From Ligustrum vulgare (lineage: Eukaryota; Streptophyta; Magnoliopsida; Lamiales; Oleaceae), in NCBI GenBank assembly GCA_963555705.1, contig OY743168.1:93102925-93166924 (forward strand): a DNA stretch of 64,000 nucleotides. The letters are read 5' to 3'. The translations under genes were made by a program, and so were the position numbers. The notes below the pieces were generated by a model that saw only the letters and a list, made by a program, of their open reading frames with translations, was not told where the DNA came from and searched no databases. Shown here piece after piece: positions 44,913 to 56,437 of this stretch. Each line of letters opens with the position of its first letter. Within the stretch, counting starts at the first letter, position 1.

Positions 44913-46034
44913 ATGGCTGATGTTGATTCCCCTGATATGTCTTCATCTTCTATTTTATTAGAACTCACGGAAAAAATGGCTAAAGTGTTGTCCAAAACTT
45001 CAATTTCGAACCAAACAACAGACATCACTACTGCTCCAATTGGGATAAAATTAGATGGAACTAATTACGCTCTCTGATCTCAAGTGGTGAGATGTATATA
45101 TCTGGCAGAGACAAGTTGGGGCATATTAATGGTGATTTATCTCAACCTGCATCAACCGATCCAAGTTCCCGTAAATGGCGCACAGATGATGCTACTGTGA
45201 AAAGCTGGTTAATCAACTCCATGGATCCATCTCTGATTGGAAATTTCATCAGATTCCCAACTGCAAAAATGGTTTGGGATGCTATAGCAACAACCTATTT
45301 TGATGGAAGTGATACCTCTCAGGTATATGACCTGCGACGCAAGGTTTCAAGGCTGAGACAAGTAGGTAGATCACTGGAAAATACTACAATAATCTGCAAG
45401 GATTATGGAGAGAGATAGATTTCTGAAGGCAGAATCCAATGCAATGTAAGGAAGATATTAAACACTTTAATAAGTTAATACAAAAAGAACGAGTCTACAT
45501 CTTCCTAGATGGTCTGGATGACCAATTAGATGGCATTAGGAAGGATATCCTGCAGATGTAACAATTTCCCACAATGGAACAAGCATTAGTCATGTTCGAA
45601 GAGAAGCAACTCGTCAGGCAGTGATGATAGGAACCAAAGATGATGAAACATAAGGTGCTGCTTTGGCATTGAAAGGCTTGCAAACTGGAAATTCAACATC
45701 CTCTCAGAGAGGAAGGACAAATTCTAAGAAGAATATAGATGGACAAAAATGTACTCACTGTGGAGGGACTAAACACACTTCAGAGACATGTTTCAAAATC
45801 CATGGCTACCCTGAATGTTGGCATGAGTTGCAGGCGAAGAAAAAACGTGATGGTGGAGGAGGTGCTGGCACAAGCAAAGACAAGATGGCGACTACAAGCC
45901 AAGGGGCTAATCCTGTAGGACAAGCCTCTATTGCTACTAGTGATACGACACTCTCTTTGATTCCAGCCGAAGCAAATAATGTCAATACATGTACACTTCT
46001 ATCCAGCACCAAGTCAAAGAGGGCCTGTGATTGA
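44913..46034 (+). pseudogene. Copia gag, broken
   Basis: The start ATG at 44913 gives MADVDSPDMSSSS, then runs to an in-frame TGA where Trp is expected (LDGTNYAL then stop). A one-base loss follows and the frame resumes at 45092 (ISGRDKLGHINGDL). After further breaks, 45663-46034 supplies a CCHC zinc knuckle (CTHCGGTKHTSETC) that would bind genomic RNA. At least four separate lesions are visible. Confidence 0.8.
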
Positions 46035-47104
46035 TGGATTCTTGATTCGGGAGCTTCTGATCTTATGACCTATGATGAAAATGATTTGTCTCAACAATCT
46101 ATGCCTCAGAGAACTAGCATCTCGAATGCTAATGGGAAAGTCTATCCAGTAACTGGAGTCGGCACTTCCATACTATCCCCCAAATTGCCTTTATCCAATA
46201 CTCTTCTTGTTCCTTCCATTTCCCATAAATTATTATCTGTAAGTCAAATTACAAAGGATTTGCATTGTGTAGCAATTGTTTACCCTGATTATTTCTTGCT
46301 TCAGGATATTCCCACCAAGGAGATTATTGGGCATGGTACTGAGAAAGGGGGACTATACTACTTGGAAGATGTCAAGATGGGATATGTATGTCAAATTGGG
46401 CATCAATCTAAAGAAGAAGAAATCTGGTTGTGGCACTGCCGGTTAGGTCACCCTTCATTTGGTTACTTAAAACATGTACTTCCACACTTGTTTTCAGGCT
46501 TGTCAATTTTTGAATTGAGGTGTGAAACCTGCATTATTGCGAAAAGCCATCGAGCAAACTATCCTTTGAGTTTCAATAAAAGTGCAAATCCTTTTACATT
46601 GATTCATACAGATGTATGGGGACCTTCCCCCAAACCCAACAAACATGGCTATAGATGGTTTGTGATATTTGTTGATGATTGCACAAGAATGACATGGTTA
46701 TATCTGTTGAAACATAAAGATGAAGTTTTTGATATTTTTCAATCATTTTATAAATGATTTGCACTCAATATTCCACCAAACCTCAGATTCTTCGGTCAGA
46801 AAATGGTGGCGAATATGTTAATGGTCAGTTCCATAATTTCTTTCGCAATCATGGAATGATACATGAGAAGACATGTGCTCAAACTCCTCAACAAAACGGA
46901 GTCGCAGAACGTAAGAATCGTCATATTCTTAAGACTGCCAGGGCTCTTCGAATTGGGGCGAATATGCCAAGTAAATATTGGGCAGATGCGGTTATGACAG
47001 CAGTCTATGTCATTAACAGAATGCCATCTAGAGTCATTGAGATGCAGACTCCTCTTCAAGTACTGTCCACCTTTAACAATTTACCTCCAACCTTGATGAT
47101 GTAG
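46035..47104 (+). pseudogene. Copia protease and integrase, broken
   Basis: The protease active site DSGAS is readable (WILDSGASD, just before 46065), preceded by a TGA. The next frame (46065-46757) includes the GAG-pre-integrase zinc region (LWHCRLGHPS) and the first integrase catalytic Asp (IHTDVWGPSP). A frameshift at about 46755 leads to 46754-47104, with SENGGEYVNGQF and then QQNGVAERKNR holding the catalytic Glu. The second catalytic residue is Glu instead of the usual Asp (RSENGGEY). The gene is cut at 47104. Confidence 0.85.
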
Positions 47105-47290
47105 CCACATGTTTTATTCAAACAAAACAAAATCACTTCTTTTGTATATTTTAATTATTCTTCTATTCGATTACGGTTAGTAATCTAAAATATAATTTAT
47201 CTCAATCCTCGTGGGTCCCACGATACACGGACTCATTATCCACTTTATTACTTGTGCGACCCGTGCACTTGCAGGATTTAGCGCAACAAT
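47105..47290 (+). mobile_element. 3' end fragment of a gypsy LTR
   Basis: CAATCCTCGTGGGTCCCACGA, then CCACTTTATTACTTGTGCGA and CGTGCACTTGCAGG align in order with the ends of the LTRs at 295-2090 and 20898-23675. It sits exactly between two convergent Copia relics, so it probably marks the edge of a third gypsy insertion or of a deletion. Confidence 0.65.
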
Positions 47291-47294
47291 AAGC

Positions 47295-49071
47295 CACCAA
47301 AGTTTTTGACTAGGGAATAATTAGGTTTATCTCCAAACAGTTTCTGAAAATGAGTAAACCATTAATTTCAAGGTTTGAGTATGAAGTCTGTTAATTATAA
47401 AGGTAGCCATCAACAGAGAATATGTCCAAAAAATTTTTGAAAAATTTGATTGGAACATCAATGATCTAGCAATATCAAATATTTGCTCGTGTTTTCACTC
47501 TACCACTCCATTTTGTTGAGGAGTATAGACACGTGTTCTATGATGAATTATGCCAGATGCCTAAAATATATTTTGACACTCAGTGTTTAGAAACTTCCTC
47601 CCATTATCAATTCTTATGCACTTAACCTTTCTGTCAAATTGAGTTTCAACCGTTCTAAAGAAGTTGTCCAGATAAGGAATTTGAATTTCAAACTGGGAAC
47701 ATATAACGAATGATTCAGATAAAGCCTTAGATTAAATTTAACATTTCCTATGTAATTAACTACTTTGCTTGGTTTCATCGGGTAAACATACATGAATAGG
47801 TTGTGTTGCAGTCCTCAGTTTTGTCATCAAATGCATATTTGTGCAAATATGATTACTGGCTCTTGTATCAATGATCCAAGTTCCTGGTTTTAAATGATCA
47901 AGTATAGCTAGAAGTGAATAATATAAACTCATACCTGCATACTCTTTGATGCAAGCAAAAGTCACCTTATTTTCCATGTCCATCAGTGTTTTTCCTTTCT
48001 CAAGGCTTTAAGCACTTCTTTCCTTACCATGTTAACTATGTCTGAAGATGCTATTATATCCATTTTCCTAATTTGATTAACCTGATCATCTTCAAAATCT
48101 AACGGTATATTAGTCATGTTAGTGAAAAAACGTCCATCTCCTAAGTTTTTAGATCTCTGCTCCTTTGGTGTTCTATACCAATCTGGATATCCTATCAATG
48201 TCAAACATCCATCTCTTGTGTGACCATTCACGTTGCAATGATCACAATGTGAAGATTCCTTCTCAACACCATACCATCTTGTGTTTCCTCTTCCTGAACC
48301 AAACCGTCCCCTACCAGAGTTATTCCTCACAGATCCTCTATTATATCCACCTCTACCTCCATTGTCTCTTTTGTAGTCCATTGCATTAACTAACATTGTA
48401 GCATAGTCATTTGTATCTGGAAATATATTATGACTTCTCTTTGCTTTTCCACCCTCAACACCATAGAGTAAGTCTTGTTAACCTAAAGAAGAGGATCCAT
48501 AACCAGTATCTAATTCCTTATATGATCATAAGTGTCATTTAATCACATCAAAAATTGCATTAGTTGATTAAAAGTTGTTGGATCTGTGACTTCCTTAGAA
48601 GCAGTGCAGGTGCAAGTTGGTATTGGCACTAAAAATGTAAGCTCGTCTCATAGTTTCTTTTGTTTGGTGTAATATCTTTCAATTGTTAGAGCTCCTTGTG
48701 AAATACTACTTATTTCTCTTTGCAACTGGTACAAAACTGGCTCATTGCACTCCCCATATTGTTCTAATTTGGATGAATTCTCAACAGGTTTGTCACAGTT
48801 TCCATCAATGAATCCCAATTTCATTTTAGCTTCTAAAGCTATAATAACAGATCTACTCCAACTAAGATATTTTCTACCCGTTGATGTTGAAGTGATTAAA
48901 ACCATACCTGGATGATCTGAATTTTGGAGATCTAATGGGTCTCCATTAGAGTATACCTTTGCTGCTCCATCATCAGTTTCTAGTCCTGGTGGATTTTCTA
49001 GTGCCATGTTGTCTCTAATAAGTGATATGCTCTTCAATTAACTTCCAGTATCTTCAGCCTGCTTTGATACC
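47295..49071 (-). pseudogene. Copia element relic on the minus strand (gag to integrase)
   Basis: Reading leftward: primer-binding site TGGTATCAAAGC (49071-49060), gag (49037-48648, with SWSRSVIIALEAKMKLGFID), a second gag piece with a CCHC knuckle (48396-47983, CDHCNVNGHTRDGC), protease (47983-47756, WIIDTRASNHIC) and part of the integrase core (about 47720-47300, RIDNGRKFLNTECQ and TPQQNGVVE). The protease motif has Arg where Gly is expected in DTGAS. The GAG-pre-integrase region and everything after integrase are missing. Confidence 0.82.
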
Positions 49072-49326
49072 ATGAGCAAAATGCAACGGAAATTATTGGA
49101 TGAAAATTATTTTATTGAAATCGGAATTCACAAAATAAATAAATAAACAAAAATGCTAGTTGTACTTAGAGCATGACCAAGAGGATGACAAAAAAATGAG
49201 TTGGCAAGTTTGTGAACGTTGATTTAAAAATTGATGTGATGTGTGAATTATTATGATTGTGCAAACCATGCAATATGTTAACCTCTATATTAAATTATAA
49301 GTACATGTAGCAGAATTGTTTTCTAT
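49072..49326 (-). mobile_element. Partial 5' LTR of the minus-strand Copia relic
   Basis: The sequence starts TG (plus strand) right beside the primer-binding site, as an LTR end should. Its outer boundary is not visible before the CACTA element begins at 49327, so this LTR is incomplete or carries other insertions. Confidence 0.45.
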
Positions 49327-49899
49327 CACTACAAGAAAATTAGGCTTATCCTACAAATTTTTTGCATACAAAATGAAATTTGTATGCGCAGTCTACTTTT
49401 TCCTACAAAATGAGTTTTTGTAGATATAATAATTTAGCTTCAAAAATATTTATACTTAAACTACAAATTTTCCACATACAAATAAAAATTTGTATGCAAA
49501 GTCTATTTTTTCCCATAAAACGAGTTTTTGTAGGAATAGGAATTTGGTTCCAAAAATATTTATATTTAAACTACAAATTCTCCTACAAAATTAGATTTGT
49601 AGGCAAAGTTTTATTTTTTTCTCACAAAAACTAATTTTCATAAGAATATAATTTGACTCCAAAATTTTCAAATTGAGATGATTAATCGTGCTTACGAGCA
49701 CATGAACTTTTCTTGACAAATTTTTTTTCAAAGAAGATAATCTTTTGATGATAAAAAAAATTGATAAATTCATAGACTAATATAGCTTGAAATTCTTTCA
49801 TAAATTTTTAATTATTTAATTCTTATAAAATATAACTTAGTAGGTAATAATAATTATTATTATTAAAAGGGAACAAAGAGACAAAAAATTCTCCAATTA

Positions 49900-51935
49900 A
49901 AATCAAGCCCTAAAATTCTTACATTACCCTCCTGGCTCCTACCATTCACGCCTCTCACCAAAGAACCGAAATTCATTTTTCATCTGTATTCCAATGCACC
50001 CCTCATCATTCCTCCGCGTCGGCCTATCTTTTCTCTGGTACGCTTCTACCTTACTTCTCCCTAAATATATATGCTGCTTTTCGTATGGATTTGCCTTTAT
50101 TGATTTTTGAAAACTGTAACTGTAATTTTTTCCAAATCTTGGAGTTGGATCTCACATCGCGATCTCCAGATCTTGGAACCACCTCCTCTCCTATCCCTCT
50201 AGCGTTCTGGATCGAGAGCGGATAATAATCAATTTGAAGCACATAAATGTAGTCCTTACGGCCCAAGAAGTGTTCTTGTTGACTTCCAAAGATCACTAAT
50301 CCATCCCTTTCGATGAAGAGCTTCAGAGAAGATTTTTTCGCCATCATCAAGCCTTCAAAGCGCAGGTTTCCTCCCATCTCATCATATACGCGCATATGTA
50401 CTTTGCTTTTAAAGTGTTAATGTGAAATTGTAATTTTTTTTATTGATGATGGAGAAATTGAGAATTTTTAAAATGGAGAAATCATCGTGTAGTGAAATGC
50501 GGAAAATTTGTTAAGAAAGCTTCTATTAATTCCATTGATAAAATATTGAAGGATAGTTTCAATTTCAGTTGCATAAATATCAAAGGCAGTCATGAGAATA
50601 GGTCCTTGAATTTGTAAAACTGAGGCTGAAATTACAATTTCAGATTTCAGTTGTTCTTTAATGGAATTCTAGCTTCAAACTCCAAATTTTCTTTGCTAAA
50701 CATAGAATGATGAGTGTTTGGTCCTTGACTTGTCTGCTGTGTTCAATATGTGTGGTTGTGCATGTTTATGGAGTGGATATTGCTATTGTCATGGAATATT
50801 GTTATTGTTCAATGCGTTTTTGTGTTTAATATCCCAATTTTATAGTAAAAGCTTGAGTGGATATTGTTATTGTTCGATATGTATATTGAATATTTTTTAG
50901 AATTTCTAAATGTAGAAATTTAAGTTATTTTTTGGTTGATCTTTGGCAAATTGAGGTTTTCTGGATCAAACTTATTAGTTGTGCCGCAAATCAGCCATTT
51001 CTTGAATCCAACAACAGTTTGTTTTAAATTCATCATTTGAATGTCTCTTGAGAGGATTGTTATGGATTGAGGATATGTGAGATTGTTTATTTATTTAATA
51101 ATCAAGATTTCAATAATCTGCTTTCCAATTGTATTAGCTAGTGGATGCTTCAACTTTAAAAAAGAAGTTGCTGAAGGTGTGGACCAGATGGTTGTAAGGC
51201 AACTGACGGGAGGTTAGTGAGGTCTCATTAATATCATATATAATCTAGATTTCAATATGTAGTTTGTAGTCTCATTTCTTCTAAATCCACTAGCAATTGA
51301 ATGTTTCATAAAATATTTTTCTTAATGTGTATCCGTATTATTATTGTTTTGTAATTGGTGGTATGCTTCTATTTGAAAGACCTTGGTGATCTCTGCCCCA
51401 AAAATCTACTCATTGTTTGAGTTTTTTCAAATGCACATATTTCTTGTTGTTTTCATTCTTTGCTTTTTGGTGACATACTATTAAGGTGTCATCTAACTCA
51501 GTCATGTAGAGGAAGTTAATTTTGGGAGGGATTGTCCTTTTGATAATTTTGGGAGGGATTGTCCTTGACTATTAAAAGCTATTTAAAGTTATATTCTTGT
51601 GTTGTTGGTCACTATTTACATTTGTCTCTTTTTGCAATTTATCCATATAGATGTCAATTTCCTTGTGAATTTGATTACATGTGCACCAATTTATAGTACT
51701 TAGATTTAGATAAATTCTATAGAGCGTATTTACTTATGCAGGTAATCATTAGTATCAAGTATCAACTATTAAGCCTTGAAAGAGCCATTTACCAATGTAT
51801 GTAAACTAACTTTTTAAATTATGTTTCTGTTGCACTTTGACAATGTAGTAACTATTACTGAAAATCATCTTCCATTCATTAATCGATTTTATTTTCTTTC
51901 ATCAATTTTCGTAATTGGTATTTAGTTTGTATCAG
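49900..51935 (+). other. CACTA interior: leader-like and intron-like sequence
   Basis: A CT-rich segment (49920-50060) resembles a plant 5' UTR. Later islands, such as 51140-51215 (TTAAAAAAGAAGTTGCTGAAG and on), look like short exons, but I cannot assign them. Remaining sequence is T-rich and intron-like. Confidence 0.4.
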
Positions 51936-52013
51936 GTTGTCTATGCAAAAATGGATATGTCAGCTCGATCCAAAGGAATCATGGCCTTCATCAATGAGAA
52001 GGGAATGTCTGGG
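51936..52013 (+). pseudogene. Captured exon fragment of isovaleryl-CoA dehydrogenase
   Basis: After a CAG acceptor the frame reads VVYAKMDMSARSKGIMAFIN then EKGMSG. Plant mitochondrial isovaleryl-CoA dehydrogenase, of leucine breakdown, has VVYAKTD..AGSKGI.AFI.EKGMPG at the corresponding acyl-CoA dehydrogenase middle domain. The match breaks off after the final Gly at 52013, which suggests a fusion to other sequence. It sits within the CACTA element, so transposon capture is the simplest explanation. Identification is from memory of the family; no search was possible. Confidence 0.68.
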
Positions 52014-53100
52014 AACGCATATTTTTCTGACAATGAAGAAGCACTCAATACATGTGTCTTTAACTTGTGAAAATCTATCATGGTGGAGATGTGGATCATT
52101 TGAGTCTGATAAGAGGCCAACCACACCAAAATTGACTGAGAGCAAGTTTGGTTATGCTTAGAAAAGCTACTTTTCTATGAAGTAAGTTAAAACTTCTTTC
52201 TAAAAATGCAAGTTTTGTTGTCACCTTTTATTTCTTCAAACGCACAAAAATGCGAGTTTTACAAATGAAGAGGCGTTCATTTTGGGAGGGATTTTTGTGG
52301 GTTTTATTGAAATGTATTTTTACTTGTCAATGATTCTTGTCTCTCTATTTGACAGGGATATTCAATTGGCTAATAAACATGATTTAGAGATTTCTTAGCC
52401 TGTAATTGAACCTAGTAATGGATTGTCATGGAAAATGACAAACATGAGTGGCGACAAAGAAGTGCACAAGTAAGTTTATTAATAGTCACACCCCTAAATA
52501 AAAACGACCATATACTAGATCTAAAAAAAAAAAAAAGACCATATACTTGGAGGAATTTGATTTTATTCTTTAATTTCCCAGTAAAAGAGCATGATTTGAA
52601 TTGTGTTGGAGGTTAGTTTTCTTTTCTTTCACGCTTCTCAGTGCTTTTCTTCTTTGATTTGATATAAATTTTAGGCCGTGCTCAAAATTCTACAAAACCT
52701 CATGATTTATTTTTTGGCTGTCCTTGGGTGTTATGTTGATGGGCTATGATGAGGAAACTGGATCTTGGAATCAGCATAGAGGAAGAGATGGTCATGAGCA
52801 TTGGTTGGGCTGAATTACCAACTCGACGTGTTTACAAGATGGTCATGGGCATTGGTTGGATGAGTAATATATCTAATTCATTAGGACGTTACTTAATTCT
52901 CACTAAGAACATTTATGTTTATTTTTGGATGTTGAAAGTTTGTTTGCGATACTGCTTAAGTTTCAGATGTAATTACATAAATAGTTTTTTTTTTTTAAGT
53001 AAATTACATAAATAGTTTTAAATGTATTTTGTTGGATGATATATTCATTGCACATTAATGTCTTTATTTATTGTCTTTTTTTGCACATTTAGAGTATTTT
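52014..53100 (+). other. CACTA interior, unassigned exon-like islands
   Basis: A 74-codon frame at 51937-52161 overlaps the captured exon in another frame and is not credible as a protein. At 52745-52820 the frame YDEETGSWNQHRGRDGHEHW looks exon-like, with a partial internal duplication (AGATGGTCATGAGCATTGG at 52784, and again at about 52839). I do not recognise the source. Confidence 0.35.
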
Positions 53101-53671
53101 TAATTAATCGGGTAAAAAATTTATAAAAACTAAAATATATAAAAAAATTGAAACGAATAATTTCGTTGATTGGACGAATTATTTAGTGTATGAAATTCTG
53201 TTCTCCAACAAAAATTTTGTAGGGAAAAATAGAAACTAGTCCAAAAAATAATTATGGTCACAAATTCTTTATTTGTTGGGACAAATTTTAATCGACAAAT
53301 ATTCATTCTCCTCAAAGTTATATTTGAAGGGAAAAATAGGATTAAGCTGACAACATATTTTGACATTGTGACTACAAAATCGTTTTGTAGGCAAAAATTA
53401 CTTTTATACACAAATTGTTTTTTGGGGAAAGATCTTACTAGACAAATAGTCCAAAGTTTTTGTAGGGACAAGTCTTAGCATGCAAACTTCGCAATTTATG
53501 GGCTTAACTCTTTCCCCACGATGTTTGCGCAACAAAGTTCCCCACGAAATTTTTTTGTGGGGAAAAGCCTTTGCCCACAATTGTGAACCTTTTCCTACAA
53601 AAATTTTTTTTACGTGAAATGTAAAATTCTTGTAGTGTATATATGTAAGTCAAATTTAAAGTCAGACTCAG

Positions 53672-54032
53672 ACATCAAAAGCATCTCTTTGGGGCTGCTG
53701 GCATTGACACCCCCGCCACACTAAACGCATATTGCCACTAAATAGATTTTTAATTCATCCTTTTCATCTGTCCAATAATTAAAAATGTGCAGAGATAATA
53801 TAAATTTTTATAGTAGACTCATAGCCTTTGACTGGCAATTGGAATATTTAGTATAAACAAGCCGCAAGAGGGAGAATCTTTAAGAATCTTGTCGGGTATC
53901 CCAGCTGTCTCAGTGGATTCTCTAAAGAATATGCCTCGAGGGATTTAGAAAAGATGTTCATATGTGTGTTAAAATATTCGTAACTATATATAACCCTTAA
54001 CCTTTTCCTTAAAACTGTCCACATTCAACAAT
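53672..54032 (+). repeat. Duplicated flank block P1, copy 2
   Basis: Colinear partner of 36872-37185; it begins 32 bases after the CACTA target duplication. The conserved core lies at 53868-53930. Confidence 0.88.
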
Positions 54033-54499
54033 TCGTTTTTTTTTTTTTTTTTGGTTTTTTATTTGTTTCTATTAAAATAGAAGATTACACTTCGATTGCA
54101 TCACACCTCTATTAGTAAGTTTTTTGTTCAAATTATAACATGTGTATAATTTTATATTGGGAGAGTAGAATCTAGATTTGGACATTAATATTAATTGCAT
54201 TTGAGATCACTTTTACATGCACTTCATAGTACTAAGTTCATATACAGTAATTAAGATTTGGAACTTCTTATTCGAGGTTGGATATCATAGCATTGCACAT
54301 AATACTACTATATAATATATGATTTTGCAAAATGATGCACGTGAAAGACAATTTTGCATAAGGCTTATGTAATCATTCGAGAATGATCATAATTTTCTTT
54401 TTCTTTTTTTAAGAAAGGCAAACAATATTGGTATTCTCATTAAATCAAATTGTCCAAAACATGGGACATAGTATAGTGCGGAATACAATCAACCCAAAT

Positions 54500-56260
54500 G
54501 ATGAGAATAAGCCAACAAGGTGGCCTTAATTAAGAGCTAGTTCGTGGGCTACACAAATTCCCTGATCTCGAGATATGGCAACAAGAACCACATGAACAAA
54601 GCTCATCCGTAAGCTTACAAATATCCTCGAGCACCATTGCATTAGGCGAAAACGGAGAGAAATTATTGACATCAGAACACAATTGAAGGGCAACACTTTC
54701 ACAAATGTCAATAATCAGTTGGCATTATTTTGCAAAGAGAAGGCCATACATCAACGCCAATCCCTCAGCAACTTCTGGAGAAAATAGGCCATTAATTTTC
54801 TCGCTCATGGCCGCCACAATAATTCCTTTTCATCCTTGATAATCACCCCAACTCCAATGGATTCTTCTAGAATAGCTCATGCTGGGAGTTTTGGTCACAA
54901 TCAAACCTCGAGGGCAATGATGATACACAATGTCGGGTTAATTATGCTTCGCGGGTCTATTGGCCCATGATCGAAAATAATGGTACTGCCCAAAACTCCA
55001 CAAATGTTGGAACCCATTTTTGAGATGGGCTGAGTGATTAACTACCCACTTTGAGATTTTAATTGGGTCTCGAGCTTGTTGTTCGATTGGTAGGCTTTAG
55101 AGACGACCCAACTTAATTATGACTCCCTACCTAACCTAATTAAGTGCCTAATCTATCTCTACCCACACCAAACCCTCGATTTGATAGAACACAGACATTT
55201 CCCTTTCTTTTCTCTGCGAAAAGCGGTGCCCTCTTTCTCTTTGTGAAGAACTCGACTTCTCTTCTTGGTGAACCTGACCCATCCTCTCTTCTTCTTCTCT
55301 TGGTGACTGGAAGTGTGACTCGATCCTTTTGTGACTCTTATGAGTTATGACAGTGTGCTTCTTCTTCCTTGCTGGTCGTGCTTCCTTACTGTCGCTGTGG
55401 ACCGTGTTCTTACTGTCTTGCTGTGTTCGGTTCTTGGTTGTTCCATTTTGGTGCAGCTCCTTCTTTGGTTTGGCTCTTGCTGTGGTCAGTTCCTTGTGGT
55501 CCTTTTGGTATCGGTTCTTGTTGGTTTCAGTTCTTTGGTTGGGATGTGTTGGCAGTGGATTTGGGTGTTTTCTTGAAATGTTATCTAACCTTGATTGGGT
55601 GGTGTTTCCTTTATGGAGTTTTTGGGGGCAGATTATGAGCCATCTTTGAACACCAATCTAGCAGGCTATTTTTGTGCAGTAGAGGGAGTTTTTCATCACT
55701 TATTTTTATTGTTTTAATATTGATTCAATTACATTGTCAATCTATTGTTTATTGTGACTAATCTTGAATTACTTGGTGTTTTGCAAGGTTATTTCTCCAA
55801 CAGCAACATCTGAGTTAAGCTTGAGACAACCCCGGGGCGGGCGCCGACATTTATCATATCTGTGTTTATTTTTTGACAGCATACCATATTCATCTGTAAT
55901 GAAGGAGGAAGCTAATTCAACAAGTATACCTGCATTTCTACTCCGTAACCTATGTATCACTGAGTTCCTTTCCCACCATATTACCCATAAGAGAGCCCCA
56001 ATAGTTGCAAATTTTATTGCTTGGTGGTTATTCGCCATCGCCAAAAGTTTGTCTATACGAGAAACATATTTAAATTGTTTTAATAAACTCCATATGTTTG
56101 TCTCCTTCCAGACTGATTTTGCACGGCTGCAGGTAAAGAAAATATGAAAGCTTGATTCAAATGCCCCACGAAATCTACAATTTGAGCTTCCAGGAATCCC
56201 CTTGCACTTAAGTTCCTCTCCTGTTAGCAAAATATTATCATGAAGTAAGGGTATTATTGA
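54500..56260 (-). pseudogene. LINE-type relic: reverse-transcriptase zinc-binding and RNase H regions
   Basis: Reading leftward, 56240-56090 encodes ELKCKGIPGSSNCRFRGAF and SSFHIFFTCSRAKSVWKET, which fits the zinc-binding domain after plant LINE reverse transcriptase. PPRGCLKLNSDVAV near 55850 starts an RNase H-like domain, which resumes at about 54890-54690 with IGVGVIIKDEKGIIVAAMSE then LFSPEVAEGLALMYG. The two RNase H parts are separated by an insertion (55005-55802). Stops and missing catalytic parts make it a fossil. Confidence 0.72.
55005..55802. mobile_element. LTR-like insertion within the LINE relic
   Basis: The insert begins TGTTGGAACCC and ends TTTCTCCAACA, classical TGTTGG...CCAACA LTR-style ends, and splits the RNase H-like region. 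No clear target duplication (ACAAA versus GCAAC) or partner LTR is found. Its pyrimidine-rich plus-strand frames (55144-55649) are overlapping low-complexity artefacts. Confidence 0.4.
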
Positions 56261-56437
56261 GAAAAAAAATGTGAGAATAAAATGAAAAATCAAAAAATTC
56301 TCACTCATCAACACTTTTAAGATATTGTAGATGTAGAAGTAGATGTATCTAGATGTAAATTTTTTATTAAAACACCTCTTCACATAGGTATTGAATAATT
56401 TATCTTCTTTAGTTCTAATATAGTAAGTTGTTACCAA

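Larger units (their letters stand above)
44651..47104 (+). mobile_element. 5'-complete, 3'-truncated Copia element
   Basis: A 205-bp LTR (44651-44855, TGTTGGCATGAGC to CTCTTTACA) is followed by the primer-binding site TGGTATCAGAGC (44859-44870), gag, protease and integrase, after which the sequence stops matching Copia at about 47105 and becomes gypsy LTR. Reverse transcriptase, RNase H and the 3' LTR are lost. Confidence 0.88.
49327..53637. mobile_element. Complete non-autonomous CACTA transposon (4.3 kb)
   Basis: The left end CACTACAAGAAAATTAGGC and right end GTAAAATTCTTGTAGTG are inverted repeats flanked by the three-base duplication TAT (49324-49326 and 53638-53640). Subterminal copies of CCTACAAATTTT / TTTTTGTAGG occur within about 350 bp of each end. 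No transposase frame is present; the interior (49880-52900) is intron- and exon-like and contains at least one recognisable host exon. Confidence 0.92.

Noticed and set aside
55144..55649. Four overlapping plus-strand frames of 68-100 codons
   Set aside because: Pyrimidine-rich sequence in an LTR-like insertion; hydrophobic translations come from T-richness.
55769..56437. 222-codon minus-strand frame as a host gene
   Set aside because: Its middle is the LINE zinc-binding region, its start is AT-rich noise and its end breaks at an insertion.
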